Below are positions 35,895-47,354 of a stretch of DNA of 64,000 nucleotides, one piece after another. The stretch lies in contig CP137318.1 in NCBI GenBank assembly GCA_033182465.1, forward strand, positions 434,001 through 498,000, given 5' to 3'. Source of the stretch: Sanghuangporus weigelae. Lineage: Eukaryota; Basidiomycota; Agaricomycetes; Hymenochaetales; Hymenochaetaceae. A program made the position numbers and the translations under genes. Position 1 is the stretch's first letter; each line of letters begins with the position of its first letter. The notes under the pieces were generated by a model. The model did no database searches. It was given only the letters and a program-made list of their open reading frames with translations, and was not told the origin of the DNA.

Positions 35895-37166
35895 ATGATG
35901 CCGCCCCGCGGTACCGAAGGATATGACTTTACACCTATTTTAACGCACTATCTCTTCTTGTTTACCAGTATACTTGCTGTGGTACGTACTCGGTCTTTCC
36001 TTGGTGACGGGCGTCAAAGAAGCGTTGGCTGACATGTACATGTGTCGCTTCGTAGGCTGGCTGGTTTACTGCATTCATAGGCCAGTGTGTCGCCACAGCG
36101 AATAGTATGTCTTATCATTGTCCGACTAAGTTAGAGCTAATGGCATCGATGTATCGCAGTCAACCGTGAATCTGTTGGGGTGCTATGGTTTGCCATATTC
36201 CTACAACTTTTCCTCATCCTGGGTGTATTTCACACCCTCGCAAGCGATTCTATCGCCATGCATCGCTTCCAAATATCTGTCTTCGGCGCGGTGGCAATTG
36301 TATTCTCCGTCATGGGTGTCGATATGGGCATCTTTCAGCCTCAGGCCTCGCTCAACGCTATGGGTGCCGGTTGGCTCCTTCTCGCGATAGTCAATATCCT
36401 CTGGATCTTGTACTTCACATCCGAAGAGGACTCTCTCGCCTTGCATATTTTCAATATGATGGGTACTGGAGGCCTGTCGCCACCGAGTAGACGTCGGCGA
36501 GCAACACGTGGTGCGTCGATGCACATGGCGGGCAACGGCTATACCGGGAGTTACGCAGGAGGAGGTATTGGTCCCGGAGACGTGCCATACGACGCGAAGA
36601 TCGGAAGCGGGGTTGGTATGGGAATGAACACGCGAAGCAATGCGAGTCTAGGAGCGCCGGGCGCTGGAAGTATCGGTGCTGCGACGAGGAGCTTAGGCCA
36701 GACAGGCAGCGTGAGCGGCGTACAGAGTACCGCCAATCCTGATACCATCGGCGCTAGCTCACCCTTGATGGGCAGCGGCAACGCTGGTATTGGCGCTGGA
36801 GGTGGCATGTCGAGTCCGGAACACTCTGCCATTGATCCTACACCGGCTTCCGACACTCAAACATACAAAGCTAAGGCGCTCTACGCTTGTCAGTACTTTA
36901 TTTTCTATCTACAATCTATTTTTCACATGATGTGTCAACTGATTCTGATTATCATTCTTCAGACACCGCATCACCCGACGACCCGAACGAGATTTCGTTC
37001 ACCAAAGGTGAAATTCTTGAAATCATCGATAAGCAAGGGAAATGGTGGCAAGCGAAGAAAGAAGATGGGACTGTCGGAAGTGAGTCTCGAGGTTTTTCCT
37101 GCTGTAGTAACACTCCATTGATGTCATTGGACAGTTGCGCCATCGAACTATCTCCAGATCATCTGA
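35895..37166 (+). CDS. SHO1: High-osmolarity signalling membrane protein SHO1
   Basis: SHO1 is a plasma-membrane osmosensor/adaptor of the HOG MAPK pathway; its SH3 domain recruits the MAPKK Pbs2. Exons: 35895-35981, 36056-36104, 36160-36888, 36963-37079, 37135-37166; about 337 aa. Four hydrophobic helices lie in the first 135 or so residues ([77 protein letters not shown]). A Gly/Ser/Met-rich linker follows, then an SH3 domain at about 283-337 ([45 protein letters not shown]). The order 4TM-linker-SH3 and the length fit the family. Two in-frame ATGs (35895, 35898) are both possible starts. Confidence 0.95.
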
Positions 37167-38124
37167 GCTTGAGAAGTGCATACGTCGTCCCTATATTCTA
37201 ACTACTCACGGCCAAGTCATGCCTTATAACGCTTCTCATACCCTACGATGTTCTCTCGGGATCTATCATATTTCTCTTCTCGTATTTGTTTTTGTGCAGT
37301 AATTGCGAAAACAGATCATATTTCTGTTCTCTCTGTTTGTGCGCTGTGTTGTCTGTTGCCTAGTTTGAATAACCTATTCTCTACTTACCTTCGTTGTATC
37401 ATGTCTCCCATTTTGGACTCTCTTCTTTTTCTGTTTGGCTAACCTGGCTTGTAGCCTGACGAGTTTGGATCGTGTCACAGTCTCTTTGATTCTCTTCGAG
37501 CTGTTGCATTTCCCCTCCATCCTCTCAACGATGCGCAATCTCGTCCCCTTCCCCCTATCTCTTTGCTTTGTTCAAAGGTTTGGTATAATTAGCAAGAGCT
37601 CGTTGTCTGTATCTATGGCAAATAGATCTTCGCTTAACTCCTGCCGAGTTAGAGCCCTCGATACCCGAGTGTCCAGAATTGTTATGACGATATTCGAATT
37701 GCATGGTACGTCCCTTACGTGGGTAAGTTGACACAAAGTAGTTCAGAAAGCAAAAGAGGTCTCCATAGAGCGAAGGACAATCCGGAACAGTTGTAAGTAC
37801 TTAAGTACTTAGAATACGATTACTGATGCAATCTTTAAGCCATCAAATAAATAACGATCTTGACTTGTTGTTTAATGGGATCAATGTGACCCTATATGTT
37901 TCCAATTTGGGCCTCTGTTACTAAAGTGAGAGACACAGCCGTAGTTGGTATCTCAATACCACAATGCATCCTTGTCTTTGCCAACCACCACCTTATCTGT
38001 CCGCCCGTATATCGTCTCAGACTTTGCGTGCCGTTATCGTTGTAGATGCTGGTTAATTTCTTGGAAAATCTTGGACGTAATTTGATCTGTTGACGAAGGA
38101 GAACCACGCTTGACTATTGTGATC
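37167..38124. other. Intergenic region, no gene recognised
   Basis: About 960 bp between SHO1 and the first BTB gene. The ORFs at 37248-37442 and 37435-37731 show no domain and read as pyrimidine-rich noncoding sequence. Confidence 0.45.
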
Positions 38125-39109
38125 ATGTCTTCCTCGACGAAAGCCATTAGCAGGGATGAAACGTTTTACTTTGTGATGACTATTTTTCAGGTATGCACGA
38201 TTTTATTCCTGCTCCTGGATAGACTTGACGTCGTGGACGTGCTAGGTGGAGGATTGTCTGTTCAAAGTGCCTCGGAAACCTTTTGAAGACCAGTCGGACA
38301 TTTTCCGTTCCATGTTTCAACTTCCGCCAGGGCATGACAAGCAGGTGGATGGTTTGCACGATGAAAAGCCTCTGATTCTTGAGGGAATTTCGAAGAAGGA
38401 CTTCCGGGCTTTCTTGCAGGTTCTGCTCCCTCCGTACGTCTTGTTGTTCTACCCTATCTTATCGTTCGAGCTGCTTTAACGCCACAATCGATACATTCTC
38501 AGGAGCATCGGAGATGACACATCTTTGTCAGAGGAGGAATGGCTTTCCGTTTTGAGCCTCTCGAACATGTGGGGCTTTTCGAGAATTCGGCAGACAGCTA
38601 TTGAGAAGCTGCAGAACAATGACATCGACCTTATTACCAAAATCGAGCTCGCACATAAATTTGATATCCGAGAATGGCTATTCGGCGCGTACCTGGCTCT
38701 CGGGAAGCGTTTGGAGCCGCTTTCAGTTGAGGAAGGAGCCCGGCTTGGGTACGACTTCGCACTGAAGATGGCAAATGTCCGAGAACAGCTCTTGCGCGAT
38801 AAAATCGCTCATCCAGCCGCTTACCGCCAGCGACCCCCATTCATACCCCCGCGTGGAGATAGTCCACGAGGTTCGCAGGGTTCGCAGAGCTCTCAAGCAG
38901 CGAGGATGCGAGCACGCATGGGGAGCGGTCTATTTGGTAGTCTGTATGGCGACGAAGACTCGGACGACATAATCCTTGCGAAGGCCATCAATGAGGTTTT
39001 CGGAATTCGTGGCGAGCCTCAATACGGATTTAGAGCGGACCTGGACGTAGACGCTGATGAACGTTTGCCGCCGTTTTTCATTCCACAATATCCCGGGGAG
39101 GCACTATGA
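38125..39109 (+). CDS. BTB/POZ domain protein 1
   Basis: Exons 38125-38190, 38246-38433, 38503-39109; about 286 aa. The BTB core reads VEDCLFKVPRKPFEDQSDIF then LILEGISKKDFRAFLQVLLP, followed by a helical region (EEEWLSVLSLSNMWGFSRIR, ELAHKFDIREWLFGAYLALG) typical of the large agaricomycete BTB family. The middle exon is 188 nt, as in the three other BTB genes here. The C-terminus is Arg/Ser-rich then acidic. BTB proteins often act as CUL3 adaptors or oligomerisation modules; the specific role of this family is unknown. It is the most divergent member of the local cluster and is not part of the duplicated pair. Confidence 0.85.
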
Positions 39110-39524
39110 ACGTCGTGTTCTCATATATGATATTCAGACAGATATGCTTTTTGGACTATGTATCTATGAAGGAATAGTATGCTGATGATGTATTTACAGT
39201 ACTAGTACTTAGATTTCTGCACGCAGGTGTAGTAAACCAACCAGGTTCGGGCGCATTACAATCTTGATATCCCTTGATCTACTTGTCCGATTCTTCATCA
39301 CTATTGTGCGCGGATGAGCACTTCCCACGAGAAATCGTTTATAAAGCGGCATAATGATGCAAATCATGGCAACAATTCATACTGGCTTACAGGTTTGACA
39401 TGTTGACAGTTGTGTTTGCCCTGGTTGTTAGGGCCAGACTAGTACTTGTGGTGAGTCTGCATCGATCAATCGTATTAACTCTTCCTCACTGTCCTCCGCC
39501 ACCACATCTTCTCACCTGTTTGCC

Positions 39525-40775
39525 ATGGATCATGATGCAGAGAAGACAGTCTCTGAGTCGAGCTATACGCCAGCCAGTCCTTGCACCAAAACTACCGATG
39601 GAGTAAGTTCTGCAGGTGTTTCGGACAACGTTCAGGCCAAAGCCACAGAAACCGGTCTCAGTAACCGCGAGATTAATCAGAAAGAAATCGAAGAAGACAT
39701 CGACACCAAAAGCGAAACATGGAAGAAGGATGATACGTTCTTCTTTTCTCTAGTCACTTTCCGCGTGAGTTCTTTTCTAATCCGTGCGGCATTATGCGCG
39801 ACGTTGTAACATGTTCTGCCAAGGTCGAGGACCGATTGTTCAGAGTGCCTAAGGACCCTTTTGAGAATCAGTCAGAACACTTTCGCAAGCTGTTTGCGAA
39901 CGTGCCTACGAGAACTGGAACGAATCCGGCCAGAGACATTGATGAACCTATTTTCCTTCCTGGGATCGACAAGAGTGCTTTCAAGAACCTATTACGATTG
40001 CTATATCCGCCGTAAGTTACATTGCCTGTTCAAACTATTGAAACTCATAAGAACCCCATCGCAGTCCTACGACGTCGAGCTTCATTGGTTCTATCTTCCT
40101 AACTCGCGAGCAATGGACCAAAGTCCTTGACGTAGCACAGACATGGTGTTTCGCAGGGATTCGCGCCCTAGCTATCAAAAACCTCGAGTTGGCCTTTTTT
40201 AGAGAGATCGAGAAGCTCGAACTTGCCCTGAAATACCAGATCGAGCAGTGGTATGCTGATGCGTACTTCGCATTGGCGAAGAGACCACAGCCATTATCGG
40301 TTGATGAAGGACGGCGGCTAGGGCTGGAGCTTTCGCTCAAGATGGCTGGTGTGAGGGAGCGGAACTTTTCCTACATGAAGGGGAAATACTCAGGTGCAGG
40401 GTTTGCTGGGAATAAATTAGGACTTTTTGCGCCATCCGTGGACTCTAGCAAGCTATTTAGGGTAACTGAAGATGCCATTTTAGCTCCCTCGTCTGTTCCC
40501 CAGAAAGACGGTATGTTCATACACAGTCCAGCTTATGACCAACTTAAGTAGAAATTTCTTGCCTCCCATCAGGTTTAAGGCCTACGCCAGGATCGAAACC
40601 TGCAGCTCAGACATCGCAAACACCAACACATTCCGATATTTCACTCGGTACTTCTTCTGACACGGTGAAACCAAAACTTTTCGTGCCCCCTCTTTTCTTA
40701 AATTGGGCAAAACCTCCGGCAAACGACGATGACATTCGGCTTATGCAGGATATAAAGAAAACTTTTGGGTTATAA
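39525..40775 (+). CDS. BTB/POZ domain protein 2
   Basis: Exons 39525-39764, 39824-40011, 40065-40510, 40573-40775; about 358 aa. An acidic Ser/Thr-rich N-terminus leads to TWKKDDTFFFSLVTFR at the exon 1 end, then the BTB core VEDRLFRVPKDPFENQSEHF and PIFLPGIDKSAFKNLLRLLY, then the helical region (EKLELALKYQIEQWYADAYF, DEGRRLGLELSLKMAGVRER). The C-terminus ends IRLMQDIKKTFGL, nearly as in BTB 3 (VRLRQDIKETFGL). It is clearly a recent paralogue of BTB 3, with exons 1 and 2 of identical length (240 and 188 nt). Role unknown. Confidence 0.87.
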
Positions 40776-41269
40776 ACCGTCATGTATGCTAATCCCTTCA
40801 CATGATACGGACTACGCTTTGGAGTATAATAGTTTGGTCGAGGTACAGGAGTTCTTTACCTTTCTTGCTCGTTCGATGAATCTCGATGACTTGCTGTCCC
40901 ACATTTCGAAATTGACAAATAGTTATACATATGCTTTCGGCATCCATATAAATCGAGATTGGTTTTGAAATGACCTCTTGAAGTATAGGTTCTCGAATAG
41001 CTAACAGGTGTGTATTGAATTTGTCGACTGGGTTACTGAGGATTTTGTACCAATCAAGGAATAGCATTAATGCGCAATGGTGGGCTCAAGCAGCAACAGA
41101 AGGCACATGGCCATCTTCAGTTCACGCATCCTTTTACAAACTGACCGACCCCGTTGATCCACTCATCGTGCTTGATCATGTATAAACGTGAGTATGAACA
41201 TCACGAAAACTTGATGTTCTCGATGCGCTTCAAACACCCTCGGAACGTAACCAACAGAGTAAACAACCG

Positions 41270-41960
41270 GTATATCAACTTTCAGCATTATGTCGTCTTG
41301 ATCCAAGTGCTGAGCACCTGGACGGCAAATCGAAATCCGAGCCTAGCAGACAATGACTCATAACGTTCTACAAGCGCAAACTACGCCGGTATATAACACT
41401 GTCTAATCTCATACCGATGCGTGAGCTCTATTCTCGAGATTTCATCAGGTCGAGGTCCTCGAGCTTAGATATGATCAATGATCGTTTATATCTGAACTTT
41501 CATGTATGAGCGAGAGATTGAAAGCATTCCAATCCAACCACTCTTGCTCATTTGAGGCTCCCGGGCGCTCTCATCACGAAATATATCACAAGATAGAAGA
41601 AATATAAGCTTTGGTTATTTGAAGCAGCATGCCAATGGTGAGATGGAAATCTAACTTACAGAAGGTCAAGAAATAGAAGGAGGGTTTCAAAAGTTTTGCC
41701 CGCTACATCCTCCAAATGAATAGGGTTGCCATCGCTACCACTTCGCGAGGCCCAGATGTGCTCCTATTCACGAAGAACATGTCGCGGAAGGACTCTGACT
41801 TTTTCTCGAGTCCTTTTTTAGATGCTCTAAAAAGATTTTTTTCCAACCTCCCGCAAGAATTTATTAGTTAATACTAGCAAATATACAGAAAGTTCAATAG
41901 GCAAAGCATACGCAGTCATTATTACAGAGAAGTAGGACAAGTGACTTCCTCGCATAGCGC
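41270..41960 (-). pseudogene. Decayed BTB gene copy related to BTB 4
   Basis: On the - strand this stretch aligns with BTB 4 in the same order. 41280-41490 matches the BTB 4 helical region (44070-44345; shared CGAAATCCGAGCCT and CCTCGAGCTTAGATATGA). 41700-41830 matches the BTB core (44560-44700; shared ATGAATAGGGTT and GAACAT plus TCGCGGAA). 41925-41955 matches the first-exon end (GAAGTAG plus ACAAGTGA). No continuous frame survives: there are several deletions, including much of the region between the two helical blocks, and multiple frame changes. It converges with BTB 2 just as BTB 4 converges with BTB 3. Confidence 0.75.
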
Positions 41961-42111
41961 TAATGTTGACTCAGAGTTTGGGAAGTACCAGTATGCCCTG
42001 CTCTGTTGACTATTGTTTACCTCGGACATAAGGGCCGGACGTGTCCCGAGTTAGTCGCAATCACCACTTTCTTTCGCAGTAACTACGACGACATCTTCTT
42101 GTCTACCTGCC

Positions 42112-43485
42112 ATGACTCATGAAATAGAGGAATTTGGCTCCGAGTCGAGCTATACGCGCGTCAGTCCGGTCGCAGACAATGCAGATGAAGCGAACTCTGC
42201 AGTTGTTTCGGACAGCGAAGACTCCCAAGCTACGCAATCTGGTCTTAGTGACCGTGAGACTACTCGGAAAGAAATCGAAGAAGAAACCAGTGCCAAATGC
42301 GAAACATGGAAGAAGGATGATACGTTCTTCTTTTCTCTAGTCACTTTCCGCGTGAGTGCTGTTCGAGTGCCTGACCCATGCAAAGCAGGTGCTAACTTCT
42401 AACAAGGTCGAGGATCGACTGTTCAGAGTGCCTAAGGACCCTTTTGAGAATCAATCTGAACACTTTCGCAAGCTGTTTGCGAACGTGCCTACGAGATATG
42501 GAACGAATCCGGCCAGAGACATTGATGAACCTATTTTCCTTCCTGGGGTTGAAAAGGATGCTTTTCGGGACCTATTGCGATTGCTGTATCCGGCGTAAGC
42601 TACCTCGTCTATTCAAACCATTGAGAATGCTTTAACTCATGAGAACCTCATCGCAGTCCTATGACGTCGAGTTTCACTGGTCCTATCTTCCTAACTCGCG
42701 AACAATGGATCAAGGTCCTTGACCTGGCACAGACATGGGGTTTCGCAGGAATTCGCACCCTGGCTATCCAAAAACTCGAGTCGGCCGACTTTGGAGAGAT
42801 CGAGAAGCTCGAACTTGCCCTGAAATACCAGATTAAACAGTGGTATGCTGGTGCGTATCTTGCATTGGCGAAGCGGTCAGAGCCATTGTCGATTGATGAA
42901 GGACGGCGGCTTGGGCTGGAGCTATCTCTCAAGATGGCTGGTGTAAGGGAGCGGAGGTTGGTCCACGCAAAGAAGAAAGTCTCGAATTCAGATATCCCCG
43001 AGAATAACTCTGAAGATCGTACAGCGTCCGGGCGCTCCAGTGATCCGTTTGGCACATCTCGAGATGCCGTTTCGGCTTTCTCAGCTTTCTCGTCTGATCT
43101 TCCAAAAGACGGTATGTTCACACATAATCGGGCTAATGACAGACCTAAATCATTTTTTTCTTGCCTCGCACCAGAATCAAAGTCCACAGCCCAAACATCT
43201 CCAACATCTCCACTTTCTGATATTTCGCTTATAACTTCTGATGCGGCGAAACCAATACATTTCGATTTCGTACGTCCTCCGTCCCTGGACATTCATGGTG
43301 TTCGCCGCATCATCAAAAAATCGCCGAGACGAAAGCATGAAGGAACTGCATCTTGTTTTTCGACTTCCTTTACTCCCGACGTGCCTGCCTTATCCTTTAA
43401 AGGAAAAAAAGGTACTGGCAAGTTGGATACTGACTATGATGACGTTCGACTCAGGCAGGATATAAAGGAAACTTTTGGTTTATGA
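42112..43485 (+). CDS. BTB/POZ domain protein 3
   Basis: Exons 42112-42351, 42407-42594, 42657-43111, 43175-43485; about 397 aa. The domain order is the same as in BTB 2: an acidic N-terminus, TWKKDDTFFFSLVTFR, VEDRLFRVPKDPFENQSEHF, PIFLPGVEKDAFRDLLRLLY, then EKLELALKYQIKQWYAGAYL. The longer C-terminus has a basic patch (IIKKSPRRKHEG) and ends VRLRQDIKETFGL. Intron 3 (43112-43174, 63 nt) is open and in phase, so its retention would add 21 residues without a frame change. Role unknown; the family is usually assumed to serve as CUL3 adaptors or scaffolds. Confidence 0.87.
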
Positions 43486-43905
43486 GCTCTCATTTATGAT
43501 AGATGTATAGATAATTCCTACGTACAATATGATGCTTACCGCGCTCTGAAGTATGATGGGCTGACTTGAAATCCGATTTTCTCATCTCATTTCTCTCGCA
43601 ATATATCGTATTTTCATGTATTACGAGACATTTTGCAATGATCTGAAGATATTTGATATTTCCTTTTTCTCGACGATCTGTTGTCCACACATTACGAAAC
43701 TGACTACTGCATACAAATACCTATACGTATTCTTTCGGCATCATAATAAGTCGGATCGATCCCTGAAACAACCTTATACAAATCCCGTGTAAACTTGCAA
43801 CAAATAGATGTCCTTCCAATCCGTCTTCTGGGTTTCAATGCAGTTGCACCAATTTCACAACAGCACTAGTCCATGATGGTGCTACTAAGTGACAACAGGA
43901 GACAT

Positions 43906-44981
43906 TCACTTCTTCGGCTGACTAGTCTGGGGAAAGCCGTAAAATAACGGCATGAAATCGCCTGAGTGTCCTGTTCATGAATAGACATTAGCGGGAAGAA
44001 TTCGAACCTTGATAAACTTGATGAACTTATACCTCCTGGATAGCCAACTACCAAAACAGTCGATATGTCAACTTTCAGCATCATATCGTCTGCATCCAAA
44101 TGCTTGAGCGATCGATTGAACCTCCGCTCCCGGATTTGGGCCATCTTGACGGAGAAGCGAAATCCGAGCCTTTCAGCTTCATGGATAGATAATGCTTCAT
44201 GGCGTTTTGCAAGCGCGATATACGCAGGCATGTACCACTCGCTGATCTCGTACCGATGCGCGAGCACTACTTTCGAGACTTCGTCGAAATCGAACTCCTC
44301 GAGCTTAGATATGACGAACATTCGTATGCCTTTGAACTTCCATTTATGGGCGAAGGAAAGTATTCCAATCCACCTGCTTTGGTCTAGCTGAAGCTCATTG
44401 AGATCCTTGGTGGGATATCTATAGAAGAAATATTAGCCTTGAAACAACCTTCTCAGGACAAACCGCTCAAAGCGGTGAGACGAGGATGAGATGGAAATTT
44501 GTCTTACGGAGAGTAAAGCAAGAGAAGAAAATCCTGAAAAGTTTCGGGTGCTACATCCTTCACATGAATAGGGTTATCATCACTATCCCCTTCATGAGGT
44601 CCAGGTATGCCCTTGTTCATGGAGAACATATCGCGGAAAACCACCGAGTTTCTCTCGAATCCTTGTCGAGGCACTCTAAAGAGTTGGTTTCCAACCTTCC
44701 CACCCACAAGAATTCATTAGCCGACCAACAATAAAAGAAACGAGTAAACTCACGCGAAATGTGGCAAGAGAGAAGTAGAACAAGTGATGTCTTTTGCATA
44801 GTGGAGGAAAAGCCAAAGTTGCCTCGGAGTCGCTGCTGTTTGCGAAGAGTACATCGGCCGTAGGAGGCGTTTGGTTTCCTTCACGTAGTGATTTTCCAGT
44901 TTCTTCGAAAGCTGGGCTCTCTGGTTCCAAAAAACTAGACGAAATTGGTGACATGGTGGCCCAATCAAAGTCTGAACTCAT
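43906..44981 (-). CDS. BTB/POZ domain protein 4
   Basis: Exons 44981-44754, 44695-44508, 44418-44033, 43970-43906; about 288 aa. The N-terminus is acidic (SFLEPESPAFEETGKSL). Exon 1 ends LFYFSLATFR, then the BTB core VGNQLFRVPRQGFERNSVVF and HVKDVAPETFQDFLLLLY, then LDQSRWIGILSFAHKWKFKG and KVVLAHRYEISEWYMPAYIA. The core exon is again 188 nt. Without the last splice, the frame would run to a stop at 43866 with an unrelated tail; the spliced version was preferred because donor (GTATAA) and acceptor (GAACAG) are good. An upstream in-frame ATG lies at 45002. It faces BTB 3. Confidence 0.82.
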
Positions 44982-45002
44982 TGTTTCGAAGAATAAAAAC
45001 AA

Positions 45003-45357
45003 CCAGAGAAAAAAAAGGACTCTCGAGCACTGGTGTAGGTGTCGAAAGTAGAGATGGGTGCTGGGAATAGAGTTGACATGCTTGATGATGACAAGATCCT
45101 TGTGTAGTCCTCATGTGTGCCAGGTAATATTAATGAATGAACCCCTTCTCCTTCTGTGACGAGGAAGAGTAGGGACTACTACAAGGTACAAGGAAGAGTA
45201 ATCGTGAGTATTATAGTCTCAATTACGTAATGAATGAAACGAAAATAGCCACTAGTGAGTACTGATCTTTCATCTGCTACTTAACTCAATAACCGATAAC
45301 AGATCGCTGACTCTCGGAAGTCCAATTGGCTATTATATTGAAAGCTCTCTGTAAACA
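45003..45357. other. Divergent promoter gap, BTB 4 / F-box gene
   Basis: 355 bp between divergent genes; no recognised motif. Confidence 0.45.
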
Positions 45358-46970
45358 ATGACGGTTAAAAGGGTCAACATCAATCTGGAATCTCTACATT
45401 TATTAATCGATACTTTGACGGACCTGGTGCGACTTGATGGGGTCGCAAGGGATGAAGAACTGTGGACGATTAGTGGTACTTGCACCGAAGCGACTAGAGC
45501 TTCGTGGGTCACTTCTTTTTCCGTTATATTATGCTCTGAATCTCCTCCAGTGAAGGGATTGGTGCGATGTCAAGGGATACAGTGGGCGAAGTGACAAATG
45601 CCCTGAGACGCATCGAGACGATGAAGGATGTGCTCTATGAATTAGCGAGGTCCTGCGAAAGGCAATGGAGAGTAATAAAGGAAGAGTTCGCGTCGTTCAT
45701 CCCAGTCCGTAGGGTTCAGATGCTACCAGATGATGTACTCGTCAACATCTTCCAGCGCTTTGTGCACGATAACGATCGCATGGATCTCATTAGCCCCGAG
45801 GTCACGCTTTCGCACGTTTGTTCCCGATTCCGTGATGTTTCAATTAGCGTTGCTTCATTGTGGTCGGAAATCTCTTCGAGTATGGCGATGTGCTGGGTCC
45901 ATACGCGACTGGAGCGTTCGAAAAATGGCCCCTTGACAATCATCATCAACGGAAGTACGGGAATCAGGAACTGCAAAGTGCTTGCAGAATTTTTCCGAAC
46001 TGTCATTCCCCACATTTCCAGATGGAAAGCATTCCACTATGATTGCGCCACGACTGGCGCCAATAACGGCTTCGACGCTCTATCAAAATATGTCGCGAAC
46101 CTTGAATTGCCGAACCTGGAATCCATCACCTATCGTTTGTTTCCTGGCGACACTTGCTGGCCAGGCGATTGTAATTTGCTGGAATCGTGGAACATGCCTA
46201 GTTTACGCGACGTCCAACTCAAAGGAATCATACCATCGTTATCATCAAACATATTTTCTTCCGGCACTGTCAAATCTCTCCACTTGTCATGGGTAAAGTG
46301 GACCTCGGCGTATTACGACGTTCGCTCTGTCATACACTGTCTTGTTTCTCTACCCGGCCTTGTCGATCTGTGCTTGGACCTGGGCCGGAATTGCTTTGAC
46401 AGTGACATTCCGCAAACTCCTTTCCAGGGAACCCTTCCGATGCTCACTCGCCTTTCTTTGAATACCGAGTTACCGTTCACAGCACAGCGGCCAATGCTAT
46501 TTTCGATTGTAATGCGACATCTGGATATGCCGAAGTTGCAAAAGCTGCAAGTATCCGTGCAGGACTCTGAGGATAGATACCCAGTTCGTGATTTGCTAGA
46601 AATCATGTCCTCTAGGGGGCACGACTCCGTGACGGACCTGGACGTCAATATTCATAATCGGAGAACAGACGACTTCTCCTTGCATCTACTCCTAGACAAA
46701 TTTCCTGGGCTACAACGACTGGCCTTGCATGTTCGGGACAATCGTCTATGGATCGATCCACGTATGCTGGGGAAGATGCCTCCTCTTCGCTCGTTGTCAG
46801 TGCTTGCGTTACCCGGCGACACCGTGTTCCTAAAACAATTTGTCGCCGCATTGAAGCGCGACGCGCGATGGGAAGGATTTGAAGCTTGCGAATTCAGACT
46901 CAGGACAACTTTGCGACGGCAGAAGGCAGTGAAGATTTTCACGAGCGACAAGGTGAAGTGGTACAGATAA
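45358..46970 (+). CDS. F-box protein with LRR-like C-terminal region
   Basis: Two exons, 45358-45503 and 45551-46970; about 521 aa. An N-terminal helical segment precedes the F-box (near residues 105-150: VQMLPDDVLVNIFQRFVH, LSHVCSRFRDVSISVASLWS). The rest has repeated Leu-rich strands (LPNLESITYRLF, MPSLRDVQLKGI, GTLPMLTRLSLNTEL, FPGLQRLALHVRD, MPPLRSLSVLAL), as in the very large agaricomycete F-box family. F-box proteins bind Skp1 and present substrates to SCF ubiquitin ligases; the substrate is unknown. The splice (donor GTGGGT at 45504, acceptor CTCCAG) joins the upstream ATG exon; a shorter start at 45567 is possible. Confidence 0.87.
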
Positions 46971-47354
46971 TTTGGAAACATAACAGGCCGCTACTGTAAC
47001 TATATTTTTTCTTCTCACTTCTGGGATCGTGTTGTTCTTATATACTCCAGTGATACTAATAATAATACTGTTTATGTTATATCATATGTCTAACGTTACT
47101 GGCGGTGGGGTCTGCTGGAGCCGATAATAAAGATTACTTCCCGGAACATACAGAGTCCGTAAAAATCATTTCTTTTCCCTAAACCAAGGGGAGTCTGCGC
47201 TGGTCGCAAATCTGTCTTCAGAATAGGATCAGCTTGATGATTGACTCGATTGATCTTTCACGGTCTTGTTCCAATCAGTTATGCCTCGACTGAATACCAG
47301 AAAACGAAGAACAGCCTAAAACAACGACGCATACGAGAAGACCAGATCATTAAC
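46971..47354. other. Convergent intergenic gap
   Basis: 384 bp between stop codons, AT-rich, no ORF support; probably 3' UTRs. Confidence 0.5.

Larger units (their letters stand above)
39400..45000. repeat. Tandem segmental duplication of a convergent BTB gene pair
   Basis: Unit A (about 39.4-41.97 kb) holds BTB 2 (+) facing a decayed BTB copy (-). Unit B (about 42.0-45.0 kb) holds BTB 3 (+) facing intact BTB 4 (-). Similarity covers both genes and patches of intergenic sequence, for example the CTTTCGGCATC region at 40934 and 43733, and the ACATCTTCT stretch just upstream of the start codons of BTB 2 and BTB 3. Unit limits are estimates by eye. Confidence 0.7.
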
